From Wurfbainia villosa (lineage: Eukaryota; Streptophyta; Magnoliopsida; Zingiberales; Zingiberaceae), in assembly GCA_025175895.1 (NCBI GenBank), contig CM046000.1:91620753-91684752 (forward strand): a DNA stretch of 64,000 bases. The letters run 5' to 3'. This document shows positions 1 to 9,927 of this stretch, piece after piece. Every line of letters starts with the position of its first letter. Positions within the stretch are counted from its first letter, which is position 1. A program made the position numbers and the translations under genes. The notes below the pieces were generated by a model. The model was not told where the DNA came from, did not search any database, and worked only from the letters and a program-made list of their open reading frames with translations.

Positions 1-222
1 ATTCCGATACATCACAATTACACATGTAGAGATACTCACTAGTTGTGATCCAATCACAAATTCTCTCATGCTGTGAATCGTATCGTGGACATTCAGTAAA
101 TGAGTTTAAGATCCGATCAAATACATAAAACATGTATACTCAAATAGTGAATCTTCATTTATCATATAAATGGTTCATACATAAGGCGATTGCCTTAAGA
201 CATCTCTCATATATTACTAACA
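1..222 (-). repeat. Element A 3' LTR, partial
   Basis: The last bases on the plus strand read ctaaca at 217-222, the complement of the LTR start TGTTAG. The stretch is nearly identical to the end of the other LTR at 7141-7362. The rest of this LTR lies left of the window. Confidence 0.93.
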
Positions 223-235
223 GACTCCCACTTGG
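223..235 (-). other. Element A polypurine tract
   Basis: Read on the minus strand this is CCAAGTGGGAGTC, directly abutting the LTR start TGTTAG. The same AAGTGGGAG core precedes the 3' LTRs of elements C2, D and F. It would prime plus-strand DNA synthesis. Confidence 0.85.
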
Positions 236-236
236 C

Positions 237-1877
237 CTAATGCCAATCGCTACGGTATCCAATACCATAAGCTCGAACATGACCCTCAAACTTATTTTGA
301 GGTAATGCCTTAGTCAAGGGATCCGCTAAGTTCCTTTCAGTGGGAATTTTCTCGATTTGTATTTCGTTCCTACTGATGATCTCTCTGATAAGATGATAGC
401 GGCGAAGCACATGTTTGGATCATTGATGAGACCACATAAAGTTCAGAGATGAACTTCTTGATCCAAACCGCTTCCTTTGCTGCTTCCAAAGCTGCAATGT
501 ATTCTGCCTTTGTGGCAGAATCCGCTATAGTGTCAAGCTTGGAACCTTTCCAACTTATTGCGCCTCCATTCCAGGTGAATACATACCCAGACTAAGACAT
601 GGAATCATCCTTGTCTGTCTGGATCTGGCATCCGTATACCCACGTATCACCATGTACCCTTCTCCATATATTAGGAACGCATCCTTAGTTCTTCTTAAGT
701 ACTTAAGGATCGTCTTAACAGTCACCCAATGATCCATTCCTGGATCAGACTGGTATCTGCTCGTGACACTCAGAGCATACGATACATTGGGCCTCGTACA
801 TAACATAGCATACATGATAGATCCTATTGCGGATGCATAGGGAATCTTACTCATGCAAATCCTCTCGTCTTCTGTGCGCGGACACATAGACTTCGAAAGG
901 TGTATCCCATGCCTGATGGGTAGGAAACCTTTCTTGGATTCCGACATGCTAAACCTCTTTAGCACTCGGTCTATATATATAGACTGCGAAAGACCAAGCA
1001 ACCGTTTCGATCTATCTCTATAGATCTTAATCCCGAGGATGTAGGTTGCTTCTCCCAGGTCTTTCATGGAGAATGTCTTGGATAACCAAACCTTCACTGA
1101 CCATAAGATTGAAACACCGTTTCCTATAAGTAGTATGTCATTGACATACAATACTAGGAACACGACTGCACTCCCACTAACCTTCTTGTACACACAAGGT
1201 TCGTCTGGATTTTGTGAGAAATCAAACTTTTTGATTGTCTCATCAAAACGGATATTCCAGCTCCTGGATGCTTGCTTCAATCCATAAATGGACCGTCGCA
1301 ATTTGCATGCCTTGGTTTTATCAACCGATGTGAAACCCTCAGGCTGTATCATATACACGTCCTCGAGCAGGTTTCCATTAAGAAAAGCTGTTTTCACATC
1401 CATCTGTAATATCTCATAATCATAATGAGCCGCTATGTCCAGGAGCATCCGAATGGATTTAAGCATAGCTACAGGCAAATAGGTTTCGTCATAATCAACA
1501 CCTTATTTTTGACGATATCCTTTCGCCACCAATCTAGCCTTATAGGTAATCACATTACCATCCATGTCGGTTTTCTTCTTGAAAACCCACTTGCACCCTA
1601 TAGGCTTTATCCCTTCAGGTGGGTCAACCAAGTTCCAAACTTGGTTTTCATACATGGAATCCATTTCCGACTTCATGGCACCAAGCCACTTATCCCTTTC
1701 TGAACTTGTCAGCACTTCTTCATAACTGGTAGGCTCCTCATCATCAATGAGTAACACGTCATTCGATTCACTTACAAGAAATCCATATCTCTCAGGAATA
1801 TTGCGTGTTCTACCAGATCTACGAAGATGTGGTGTTACAATAGGTCCAGCCGATTGCTCATCACAATGAGTTGTCGG
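237..1877 (-). pseudogene. Element A pol, reverse transcriptase and RNase H part (broken)
   Basis: This encodes the C-terminal half of the copia polyprotein, which copies element RNA into DNA. Open pieces are 1757-1503 (start of RT, with GCKWVFKKK and KARLVAKGY) and 1478-555 (rest of RT and start of RNase H). A glutamine codon has become TAA near 1506. The catalytic RT motif, normally YVDD, reads YVND in FLVLYVNDILL near 1140, so one metal-binding aspartate is lost. Near 620-600 the frame shifts before the RNase H core. Near 440-425 about 70 bases of RNase H are missing compared with elements F and H, where GVVPSI and a YYDNNG-like block lie between the EAVWI and RSHQ-like blocks. The ORF ends with TAG at 239-237 beside the polypurine tract. 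Non-functional. Confidence 0.9.
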
Positions 1878-2471
1878 CTATTGTGCTTCACCAGGTATCT
1901 CATCAATGTCTATTTGAGTCTCTCGAGCCTCCTCAAGCTCGACGACACTCCCACTGTTTTCTTGCAAGAGAAACTCTTTCTCTAGAAACACAGCATGCCT
2001 TGAAACAAACACCTTTTGTTCCACAGGATGATAGAATTGGTAACCCCTTGTTTCCTTAGGGTATCCAATAAATAGACATTTATCAGACATAGCATCCAAT
2101 TTGTCTGATACAGTCCGCTTCACATAAGCAGGACAACCCCATATCTTCAAGTAAGATACATGAGGTTTCTTACTATTCCATATCTCATATGGAGTAGTTG
2201 AGACTACCTTGGTAGGCATTCTGTTTAACAAGTAAACAGCTGTCTGAAGTGCATAACCCCAAAAGGACTTGGGAAGAGTCGCATGATTCATCATTGACCT
2301 GACCATGTCCAATAAGGTCCGGTTACGCCTCTCAGATACACCATTATGCTGTGGTGTATAGGGCGGAGTCCATTGAGACAATATACCATTGCCTCTTAGG
2401 TAATCAAGAAACTCCTTACTCAAGTATTCACCACCTCAATCCGATCGAAGTATTTTAATACACTTGTCATG
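1878..2471 (-). pseudogene. Element A pol, integrase catalytic C-terminal part (broken)
   Basis: The open stretch 2423-1878 begins just after the GGEY block and carries the end of the integrase core: QWTPPYTPQHNGVSERRNR (catalytic Glu in the SERRNR block) and the KIWGCPAYVKR and SDKCLFIGYPKE blocks typical of copia integrase. Two nonsense changes separate it from the upstream half: a CAA-type codon is TAA at about 2471, and a CGA-type codon is TGA before GGEY at about 2440. Both are C-to-T type changes on the coding strand, as expected from decay of methylated DNA. The frame ends at a further TAG near 1878 in the linker to RT. Confidence 0.88.
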
Positions 2472-3225
2472 TTATTTCTCTACTTCATTTCTGAACTCTT
2501 TGAACCTTTCAAAGGCTTTAGACTTATGTTTCATCAAGAACACATACCCAAACCGTGAGTGATCATCGGTGAAGGTAATGAAGTAGCTATAGCCTCCTAA
2601 TGCTTGAGTTGACATAGGTCCACATACATCAGTATGTATTAGACCTAGTAACTCTCCCACTCGTTCACCTTTTCCAGTAAAAGGTAACTTAGTCATCTTG
2701 CCTTTTAAGCATGATTCGCATGTATCATATGAATCCAATTCAAACGATTCCAGAATTCGACATCGGTGTAATTCGGACATGCGTTTCTTGCTTACATGGC
2801 CAAGACGACAATACCACATGTAGGAGTCTAATTGATTATCTTTTCGAGAACGCTTGTTGCTCACTTCGATATTGAAAATATCACTGGATACGTCCAACGT
2901 ATAAATACCATTGCTTAAAGTTCCAGTCCCATAAAGGACTCCATTCAAAGTTATGTAACAATAATTGTTACTAAAAGTCAAATGGTACCCATTTCTATTT
3001 AAACAAGAAATAGAAATGATGTTCTTTATCAACGAAGGAATATAAAAGCAATTGTCCAGTTCTAAAACAAGTCCTCAGAGGAGTTTCAACAAATCGTCTA
3101 ATGGCGACTGCAGCAACCTTTGCTCCATTCCCAACACGCAAATTTGACTCTCCCTTGACGAGTCTTCTTCTATTCCTTAGCCCATGTATGTCATTACATA
3201 TATGTGAGCCACACCCAGTATCCAA
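2472..3225 (-). pseudogene. Element A pol, protease and N-terminal integrase (broken)
   Basis: The stretch 3225-2995 holds the aspartic protease site MDTGCGSHICND and the RVGNGAKVAAVA block. A frameshift near 3040 moves the reading to 3032-2472. That part has the GAG-pre-integrase zinc site (H in WYCRLGHVSKK, CESC in DTCESCLKGK) and the first catalytic Asp of integrase in IHTDVCGPM, then FTDDHSRFGYVF. The codon just upstream of the protease, a Trp codon in element D, is TAG here and separates gag from pol. The normal product would cleave the polyprotein and insert the DNA copy. Confidence 0.9.
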
Positions 3226-3921
3226 TACCTAAGTGTTTAAGGAAATAGAATGACAATCAATAACGAAGATATCTGAAGAAGATGGGGCATCCGATGCCTT
3301 GTTCTTCTTCACGGACTCAAGATAAATCTTGCACTTTCTTCGCAAATGGCTCTCCTTGCCATAATGATGGCAAGTTTCCTTTTGTGCTAGTTCTACCTTC
3401 TTAGCCCTTCTCTTCTTTCTCTTCTGCTGTTCCTTTGACTTCCTCTTAGAACCTTTCTTCGAGGAATCAACTAACAGCACCGTCCCCTGCTCATGCTTCT
3501 CAGAAGACTCCACAGTCTTCAGCATATTGAGTAGTACCACAGATGAACCTTCTAGCATCTCAGAGGTGAAGAGGAGCTTTGAGACTTCGAACCTTTCGAA
3601 TCTCACTTGCTCATCAACCAACTCACAAAGATGAAGGACTACGATATGAGCATCCATATGCTCATGCTGCTTTCGTAGCTTGGGTTCCATCGCGGCTAGC
3701 ATGATGCAACTCGTTAGCTCATAATCTGCCACATGCTTCTGATAGACCAACATTTGGTCTGGAGTTGCATCGTCCTTAGGACGGTCAGGAAGAGGATCTT
3801 CAAGGACATATGCAAGCTTTTCCGCCTTGAGAACAATTCTCAGGTTTCTAAGCCAGTCCAGGAAGTTAGGCCCAGTCAGCTTGTTCGAATCCAAAATAGT
3901 GTACAAATTCAAAGACGTCAT
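3226..3921 (-). pseudogene. Element A gag (nearly open, zinc knuckle damaged)
   Basis: This encodes the coat protein that packages element RNA. I take the ATG at 3921-3919, reading MTSLNLYTILDSNKLTGPNF. The open frame can be extended six bases upstream only through a TTG codon. LTGPNFLDWLRNLRIVLK is the usual copia gag opening. Middle parts include YELTSCIMLAAMEPKLRKQ and the basic stretch KKGSKRKSKEQQKRKKRR. The zinc knuckle, normally C-X2-C-X4-H-X4-C, reads CHHYGKESHLRRKC, so the second Cys is Tyr. Gag looks internally shortened: little sequence lies between the helical core and the basic stretch compared with the gags of C2 and H. It ends at the TAG before the protease. It was translated from the genomic RNA after a structured leader of about 1.3 kb. 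Confidence 0.88.
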
Positions 3922-4079
3922 GATCAATTTATTGACCTAGAAATACAAAACGAGCATATATGAGAAAATGATTTTAAAATGCATCAATATACATTTATAA
4001 ATCCCATTCATTTTTCAAATTTCAAAAACCCCAAAATCACTTCGGGAGATCGTAGGTCCATCTCTGAATGGGCTGATAT

Positions 4080-4518
4080 CCATCATAGTTATGAACAACC
4101 TTGGAGAGAGTCCAACAAGCCATTCATAACTACGACGGTAGGTATCAACTATACCGATTGCATATCACGTATATGCAACTATCACAATGTGCTATCAACT
4201 AATTGAATGTTCACACATACATCGGGTTGTTAACACATTAACAAGTATGCATCATATGCATAGCACCCAACTTCACCTCCCTTTACATCGACCTTGGAGA
4301 GAGTCCAACAAGTCGATGCTCCAGGTTAAAGCCAACCCATTAATCGGGAAATAGTTTTAATATGGTTAGAGCGCATTCAACCAATTAGCCCAGCTTAGAG
4401 AGAGTCCAACAACCAAAGCTAACGATTGACCTCTGACTCTTACCATATTAGTATTAAACTATTCCATGGTTTGAACATGTTCGGGTTCGAGCCGGGCTTG
4501 GAGAGAGTCCAACAACCC
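4080..4518 (-). other. Element A leader: array of four capped hairpins
   Basis: In RNA sense (minus strand) the cap UUGUUGGACUCUCUCCAAG, or a close variant, occurs four times, at about 4518-4494, 4420-4392, 4318-4286 and 4138-4080. Each copy is flanked by a different pair of complementary arms. Examples are GGG/CCC around 4496 and 4516, CATCGAC/GTCGATG at 4286-4292 and 4312-4318, and a 16-bp arm pair at 4080-4095 and 4123-4138, fully paired if two G-U pairs are allowed. The inner cap itself folds as UUGGA-loop-UCCAA. Element D has the same four hairpins in the same order. Confidence 0.72.
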
Positions 4519-4760
4519 AAACAAGAAACGGAACTCTGGTTCTAACCATATCAATGGAAGGTGTAGGCTTTACTATTGTTTAAGGGTTTTTATGTCTCAT
4601 CCTCTTTGCATGCAAATAACTATTATCTACATGGCATGGCATACATGACATACATCTACATGTCACGACACGCATGGCATAATGTTATGCATCTAATGCA
4701 ATTACATGACATACAATTATGTCATGTATATATTTCCTTATATGTCATAACTATTTATGA

Positions 4761-5007
4761 AAATAAAATATGTTTAAGATTTGATTCTCCAAATCAAATC
4801 ATAATTAAATTAGGAAACAAATTTTCAAATCTAATCACATATTTTATTCATGGAATTATTTGATTAAGGAAAATCTATTTAGGAAACTAATTTCCTAAAT
4901 CATTAAAACTACTTACGGAAATAAAATATTTTAAGATTTGATTTCCCAAATCAAATCATGATTAAATTAGGAAACAAATTTCCAGAATCTAATCAAATAT
5001 TTTATTT
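4761..5007 (-). other. Element A leader: two cloverleaf-like folds and a spacer hairpin
   Basis: Two related units of about 88 bases lie at 5007-4919 and 4848-4762. Each is closed by a 12-13 bp A/T-rich stem and has two inner hairpins: GGAAA-loop-TTTCC and GATTTGATT-loop-AATCAAATC type (the first arm pair is imperfect in one copy here). The closing stem of one unit contains ATATTT/AAATAT and of the other ATATGT/ACATAT, a paired change. Between them a perfect 10-bp hairpin, ATTTAGGAAA/TTTCCTAAAT, sits at 4877-4900. Further AT-rich short hairpins follow at 5030-5130. Confidence 0.68.
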
Positions 5008-5197
5008 ATGGAAAATATCAATTTCTATAAATACTTCCAACTTTCCAAAAGTGGAAGATTTCCATAAATACTTCTAGACTTTCCAAAATTGAAAATTTTC
5101 CATAAATACTTCTAAATTTCCAAAATTAGAAAATTTCTAGAAATACATTATGACTATCGCAAAACCATTTTTACGATTATGTCGAAACACAACCTGG

Positions 5198-5209
5198 GCT
5201 CTGATACCA
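5198..5209 (-). other. Element A primer binding site
   Basis: Minus-strand TGGTATCAGAGC, complementary to the 3' end of initiator tRNA-Met, one base after the LTR end CCCAACA. This is the standard copia minus-strand primer site. Confidence 0.92.
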
Positions 5210-5210
5210 C

Positions 5211-7362
5211 TGTTGGGTTTCCGGCACCGCGACGTGTGTGTGTTCGATCACGTTTCGCAAACATGAACACAGCGGAAGCAATAAAAATAATAAATCTACA
5301 TTTATTACAACACACACAACACACGCATGCATATTACAACAAGTGTAGACATAACCGTAAATTTAAATTTGCAATAAAAGGAAATTTATCTACGTTATAC
5401 CTTTCGTATGACGTGTAGCGGGAACGACATCAACCGGAACGATCCTCGCTAGAATCGTCTCTATCCGTATCCACGCCGAGTTCCTCGGGATGACTTCGCT
5501 AAACGGGTTACTAGCCTCGTGTTGAAGACGACGTGATCGAGAGATGATCACGATCCGAATCCAAATTCGGATCCTAATACGAGTTCTCAAAACTCGCTTC
5601 TCCGGAGAGGTATTCGTCAACCAATTGACGAATCCTTCATCCTCCACCTCAGAGGATTACCGGAGATCGAATCCCCGGTAAGTTAGCCGCTGTCGAGCTC
5701 TAACCAGCATCCAAACGACGCTCCGACGAAAGGAGAACAAGCTGTCCAGAAAACTGGACAGCTTTGGTGGAGGAGATAGGCGCCGCCAACCAAGGGAAGA
5801 AAAGGCTCACCTTGATGCCAAACCTATAGGAGATCACGAGGGTCGCCGAGGATCACCGCTGGGCTTGGGCGCCAACAAGCTCCAACAAGGAGTGGGCGGC
5901 AACTAGGTTGGGTGCGGCAACTAGGGCTTAGGGTTTTGGATTAGGGCTTAATTATCCCTTAAGCCCCTTTATAGAGAACTAATTCTCTTAATGGTTATTG
6001 GATCATAACCATTAGGCCCGTTAACCCGCTCCATTAAGATAAGTTAAAATAAACCAAACCATGATGGTTTATTTTAAGTTAAAACGAACCGAACCAACTT
6101 TTAGTTCATTCGTTTAAAATAAACCAAACCCTTTGGTTTATTCTCCTCCATTGGATTAGAACCAAACCATTTTAGTTCATCCATTATGTCTTCATAAGAC
6201 ACGGCCCATCCACGCTTCCATTGCGATTGAAACGATTTCATGCTCGCTGCATGTTTGGTCCAACCAAACCTTGTTTCTCTCGGTCTGAGAATCCCATTCT
6301 CAAGCTCGTTTTAAATCCTTTGGATTACGCTCGTTGTGCGTGTGACCAAATAGGTTCTCAGTTTATGTTGGCCGTCTATAATTAACCATTAATTATAGAA
6401 CGATCATGAGTGGCACCTAGTAGTACATCATGATCCCCAATTAACCGAAAAGATCAACGGTTGATCCAGAACTATTTCTGAAACCCTTCAGCAGCTCGAA
6501 TGATTCGTGCCCCATTCCCTTCACTCATCTTATACCCACTTGGTTCATAACATGGTCTATAGTGTCAGTCCCCACTAGGCTGACTACGTCACACCTAGCC
6601 CAAGTATCATTTCCTCGTCCTACGAATTCTAGTTACTCCACATGTATCGAAGAGCACCTTACTCTAAACATGTAATGCTTTGGCCAAAGACTTTAGTAAC
6701 AATCCGACGAGAGGCCATGGGTATACATCTCCTCGCAAGGAGTGGTGAATCCTTTATAGGCTATTCAAACACCTTCGATCACTTCGACTTATACCCAATC
6801 ATCCCGGGTCCACATCTCCTTAGAGATGCTTGCTTAAGATGTCAAAGCATAAGTCTCCATGATCAAGATGACTTGAATACCACAAGTCAAAGGAACATCG
6901 CACTTAAGCCACAGTAAGAACTTCATTGACATATCTATATATGCAGAGAACCATATGAAGTCTTACGGTTGGTCACTCCAATGAACTAGTTACCATAACT
7001 AGCATCCACGATTAACTCCGGACATCACTATGTCTCCAGCCAGTGAGAATCAGCTGCTTGGATACACCAAGGAGTATACCTCGTGCTAGTCTCGACGGAA
7101 TTGATGGTGTCCAAATCCATCAATTCATCGACTAGGGATAATTCCGATACATCACAATTACACATGTAGAGATACTCACTAGTTGTTATCCAATCACAAA
7201 TTCTCTCATGCTGTGAATCGTATCGTGGACATTCAGTAAATGAGTTTAAGATCCGATCAAATACATAAAACATGTATACTCAAATAGTGAATCTTCATTT
7301 ATCATATAAATGATTCATACATAAGGCGATTGCCTTAGGACAACTCTCATATATTACTAACA
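5211..7362 (-). repeat. Element A 5' LTR, 2152 bp
   Basis: It starts TGTTAG at 7362 and ends CCCAACA at 5211 on the minus strand. It is bounded by the primer binding site on one side and by element B sequence on the other, and is closely related to both LTRs of element D. It contains no coding sequence. ORFs at 6642-6917 and 7028-7273 are chance frames, repeated in every LTR copy of this family. Confidence 0.93.
5967..5973 (-). promoter_or_regulatory. Probable TATA box of element A LTR
   Basis: Minus-strand TATAAAG inside the LTR. The homologous place in the 3' LTR of D reads TATAAAA. Start site not determined. Confidence 0.5.
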
Positions 7363-7641
7363 ACCTCCACCTAGCTTGGTGCAAAGGAGAGACCAATAGT
7401 GATTGGCTTTAAAGGAGTGATTCACCTCGTACGAATCGGGATCGTGGATTAGCAGTGTAGCCGTGAACCACATTACATCTTCTTTGTTAGCGTTTGTATT
7501 TTCGTTTATTGCTTTGTCTTTATTGTTTATGCTTCCGCTTGCGCTAACGATTGTGTAGACGAGCAAACGAAAGAGAGAATTCCGACATCCATCGTAAGAG
7601 GGCTATTCACCCCCCTCTAGCCGGCCAATCGATCTCCAACA
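7363..7641 (+). repeat. LTR stub at the 5' end of element B
   Basis: It ends tctccaaca. Read on the reverse strand it matches the outer 280 bases of the T1 and T2 LTRs (gccggctagaggggggtgaa, then gcgcaagcggaagc, then a gtggttcacggctac block). In plus orientation it is therefore the 3' end of a Sirevirus LTR. It is cut at 7362 by element A. Confidence 0.75.
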
Positions 7642-8135
7642 CATAGTACCAGGATGCGGCGAGATGATAGTACTCTAGGAAAGCAGAGTCTCATGTATTC
7701 GGGCTAAATAAGGCGTATCTAATTCGGTGCACTTAAACGAGTGGAACTAGATGAAGCTACCTCACCGTATCCTAGACTAGTTAGACCAGGAAGTGGTCTT
7801 AGTTGAGTCAAGTCTCTATTTTCTTGAAAATGACTTTGTCTAAGGAAGTGGTCATTTTTCTGATCAAAGAAGGCCTCTGTGCCTCGCCATGACCTGGAAG
7901 CCATGATCTTGAAAAGGTGATTTGATGAGCTTAAGGTCAAATCCGAATCTAACGCAAGGTTGACAAGTGTTCAAACATTAAATTTAAATCAAGTAAAATT
8001 GGAAGTCATCTCACAAGAACATATAAGGTTAACATGGTTGATCATGTAGACATGGGTGAGATGATTTAGGTTTAATTTACAACCAACCTTTAGGAATTCC
8101 AATATCCGATCCAACTACCTTGTGTGTAGGATCAA
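7642..8135 (+). other. Element B leader and lost gag region
   Basis: About 490 bases with no recognisable coding. The sequence after the LTR stub (agtaccaggatgc) may be a worn primer binding site. Gag is either deleted or decayed beyond recognition. Confidence 0.45.
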
Positions 8136-9054
8136 TGGATGTTGGACAGTGGTTGCTCCCGACATATGACCAGGGATCAACTCAAGTTTTCGAAGCTTTG
8201 ATTCAAACGACAAGGATCAGTAGCCTTCGGAAACAATGGCAAGCTCAAAATCATCGGGGTCATGTGATATTGAGCTAAACTCAAACTTTATTATTCAAAA
8301 TGTCTTATTGGTAGAAAATTTCCAATATAATTTACTTAGTGTAAGCCAATTGTGTGATAATAACTATAAGGTCATATTTCTAGAAAATGAATGTGTAATT
8401 AATATAAATGAAACATCTAAAACAATTCTTAAAGGAACCAGAAATAACAATATTTATACCATTAATTTAACTAACTCCTCAACCAAGTGTTTTATGACAC
8501 AGCAAGAGGAATATTGGTTGTGGCACTGATGACTCGGTCACTCGCACCCAAGACTCATCCACAAGATGAGTTAGAGTGACTTAGTCAGAGGTTTGCCCAA
8601 CCTCAACAACTTGGATAATAAAATATGTAATGCTTGTCAACAAGATAAACAATCTAGGACACAACATCAACTAACTAATCAAGAATGAACCAAAAGTGTT
8701 CTTGAGCTCCTACACATGAATCTATTTGATTCACACGGAGCTAAGTCACTTAATGGGAGTCAATTCTGCTTAGTCATAATTGATGGCTATTCTAGATTTA
8801 CTTGGGTTAGGTTCATCAAACACAAAAGTAATACCCTAGATCAATTAATCAACCTATTTAAACTAATATAAAATCAACAAAACCTTAAAATCAAAAGACT
8901 TAGGAGTAATCATGGTGGTGAATTCGAGAACCACAGGTTTACAGAATTCTATAACCTAAATGGATACCATCATGAGTTCTCATGCCCTAGAACCCCACAA
9001 TAGAATGGCCTAGTAGAACGCAAAAATAGAACCCTACAAGAAGCCGCTAGGACA
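8136..9054 (+). pseudogene. Element B pol: protease and N-terminal integrase (broken)
   Basis: The protease site reads W-MLDSGCSRHMTRDQ from 8136 (catalytic Asp codon at 8145). The open frame 8236-8529 holds the region before integrase (NFQYNLLSVSQLCDNNYKV, then EEYWLWH). It is broken at 8529 by TGA TGA just where the integrase zinc-site histidines should follow. Integrase continues at reduced quality through 8530-9054, with stops near 8688, 8870 and 9001 but recognisable blocks. These are a tgtaatgcttgtcaacaag stretch (CNACQQ), a catgaatctatttgattcac stretch in the first catalytic Asp area, and a gtggtgaattcgagaaccac stretch (GGEFEN). The function was polyprotein cleavage and DNA integration. 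Dead copy. Confidence 0.82.
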
Positions 9055-9927
9055 ATGTTAAACAAGTATAACCGACCCAATAGGTTTTGGGCAGAAGCCG
9101 TTAGTATGACTTGCTATGTCCAAAATAGGATCCTTATGGTAAAGAGGCACCTTAAGACCTTGTACGAGATTTATTACGATAAAATACCTAACATCAAGTA
9201 CTTTAGGGTATATGGATGTAAGGTACATATCCTAAACACTAAGGATCACCTAGGGAAATTCACATCCAAAACCTCGACTGGAATCTTTCTAGGATACTCG
9301 ACTACGAGTAGAGCCTATAGGGTATATAACCATGACACCCTTAGAATCGAAGAGACTATTAATGTAGTGTTTGATGAAGGACACGAACCTACAAAACCCC
9401 TAGCAACCCCAATTAGCGAGCCGATTCATACCAGACTCAACTCCGATCTTGAGATCGAGTCTAGTATTAATCCTAATCTAAGTCAACCAAGTCATCCTAT
9501 CGACCAAGCGATAGGTGACTCTAACCCAAGTCAAACTAGGACTCAAACGAATCATCCTATCGACCAAGCGATAGGTGACTCTAACCCAAGTCAGACTAGG
9601 ACTCAAACGAATCATCCTATCGACCAAGTGATAGGTGATCCAAGCCTAGGAGTTCAAACTAGAGCTTCATACCGAAACCTCAGTCAAATCTCCTTGATTT
9701 CCAAAATTGAACCCAAAACCATTGACCAAGCTCTTCTTGATCCCGATTGGATTATTGCAATGCAAGAAGAGCTAGCTCAATTCACTAGGAATGAAGTATG
9801 GGAATTAGTACCACCACCTAAAGATAAAACAATCGTTGGAACAAGGTGGGTGTTTAGAAATAAACTTGATGATAAAGGTGAAGTAGTTAGAAATAAAGCT
9901 AGATTAGTCGCTAAAGGGTTTAGTTAA
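9055..9927 (+). pseudogene. Element B pol: end of integrase, linker and start of RT
   Basis: An open stretch of 290 codons. Residues 1-75 are integrase C-terminal (NRFWAEAVSMTCYVQNRIL, then YFRVYGCKVHILN, GIFLGYSTTSRAYRVYN). Residues 95-205 are the low-complexity linker. Residues 225-290 begin RT (WIIAMQEELAQFTRNEVWEL, GTRWVFRNKLDDKGEVVRNK, ARLVAKGFS). It ends in TAA at the position of the conserved Gln after KGFS. The linker carries a 20-residue tandem repeat, described separately. The first Met is internal; the true frame runs in from upstream. Confidence 0.85.
9493..9663 (+). repeat. 60-bp tandem repeat in the integrase-RT linker of element B
   Basis: Three units start at 9493, 9553 and 9613 with exact 60-base spacing. 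Each encodes HPIDQAIGDSNPSQTRTQTN or a close variant. The first two are nearly identical and the third is partial and diverged. The period is a multiple of three, so the frame is kept. Confidence 0.93.

Larger units (their letters stand above)
1..7362 (-). mobile_element. Element A: Ty1/copia (Angela-type) retrotransposon, 3' LTR cut by window edge
   Basis: The unit reads right to left: 5' LTR 7362-5211, primer binding site 5209-5198, structured leader, gag from 3921, pol to 237, polypurine tract, then the first 222 bases of the 3' LTR. The LTR stub at 1-222 matches 7141-7362 with about five differences. Domain order is gag, protease, integrase, RT, RNase H, which is the copia order. Motifs such as the YRDRSKRLLGLSQS block are of Angela type (family knowledge). 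The polyprotein has several stops and frameshifts, so this copy is dead. It is inserted in the 5' LTR stub of element B. Its target duplication cannot be checked because the left end lies outside the window. Confidence 0.93.

Noticed and set aside
5198..5209. tRNA-like signal at the TGGTATCAGAGC sites
   Set aside because: These are 12-base primer binding sites complementary to a tRNA end, not tRNA genes; no cloverleaf of tRNA type is present.
6642..7273. ORFs of 91 and 81 codons in the element A LTR, repeated at 24828-25103, 31768-31977 and 32088-32288
   Set aside because: They recur only because the LTR recurs, lie in both orientations, match no protein pattern and are not kept intact in all copies.
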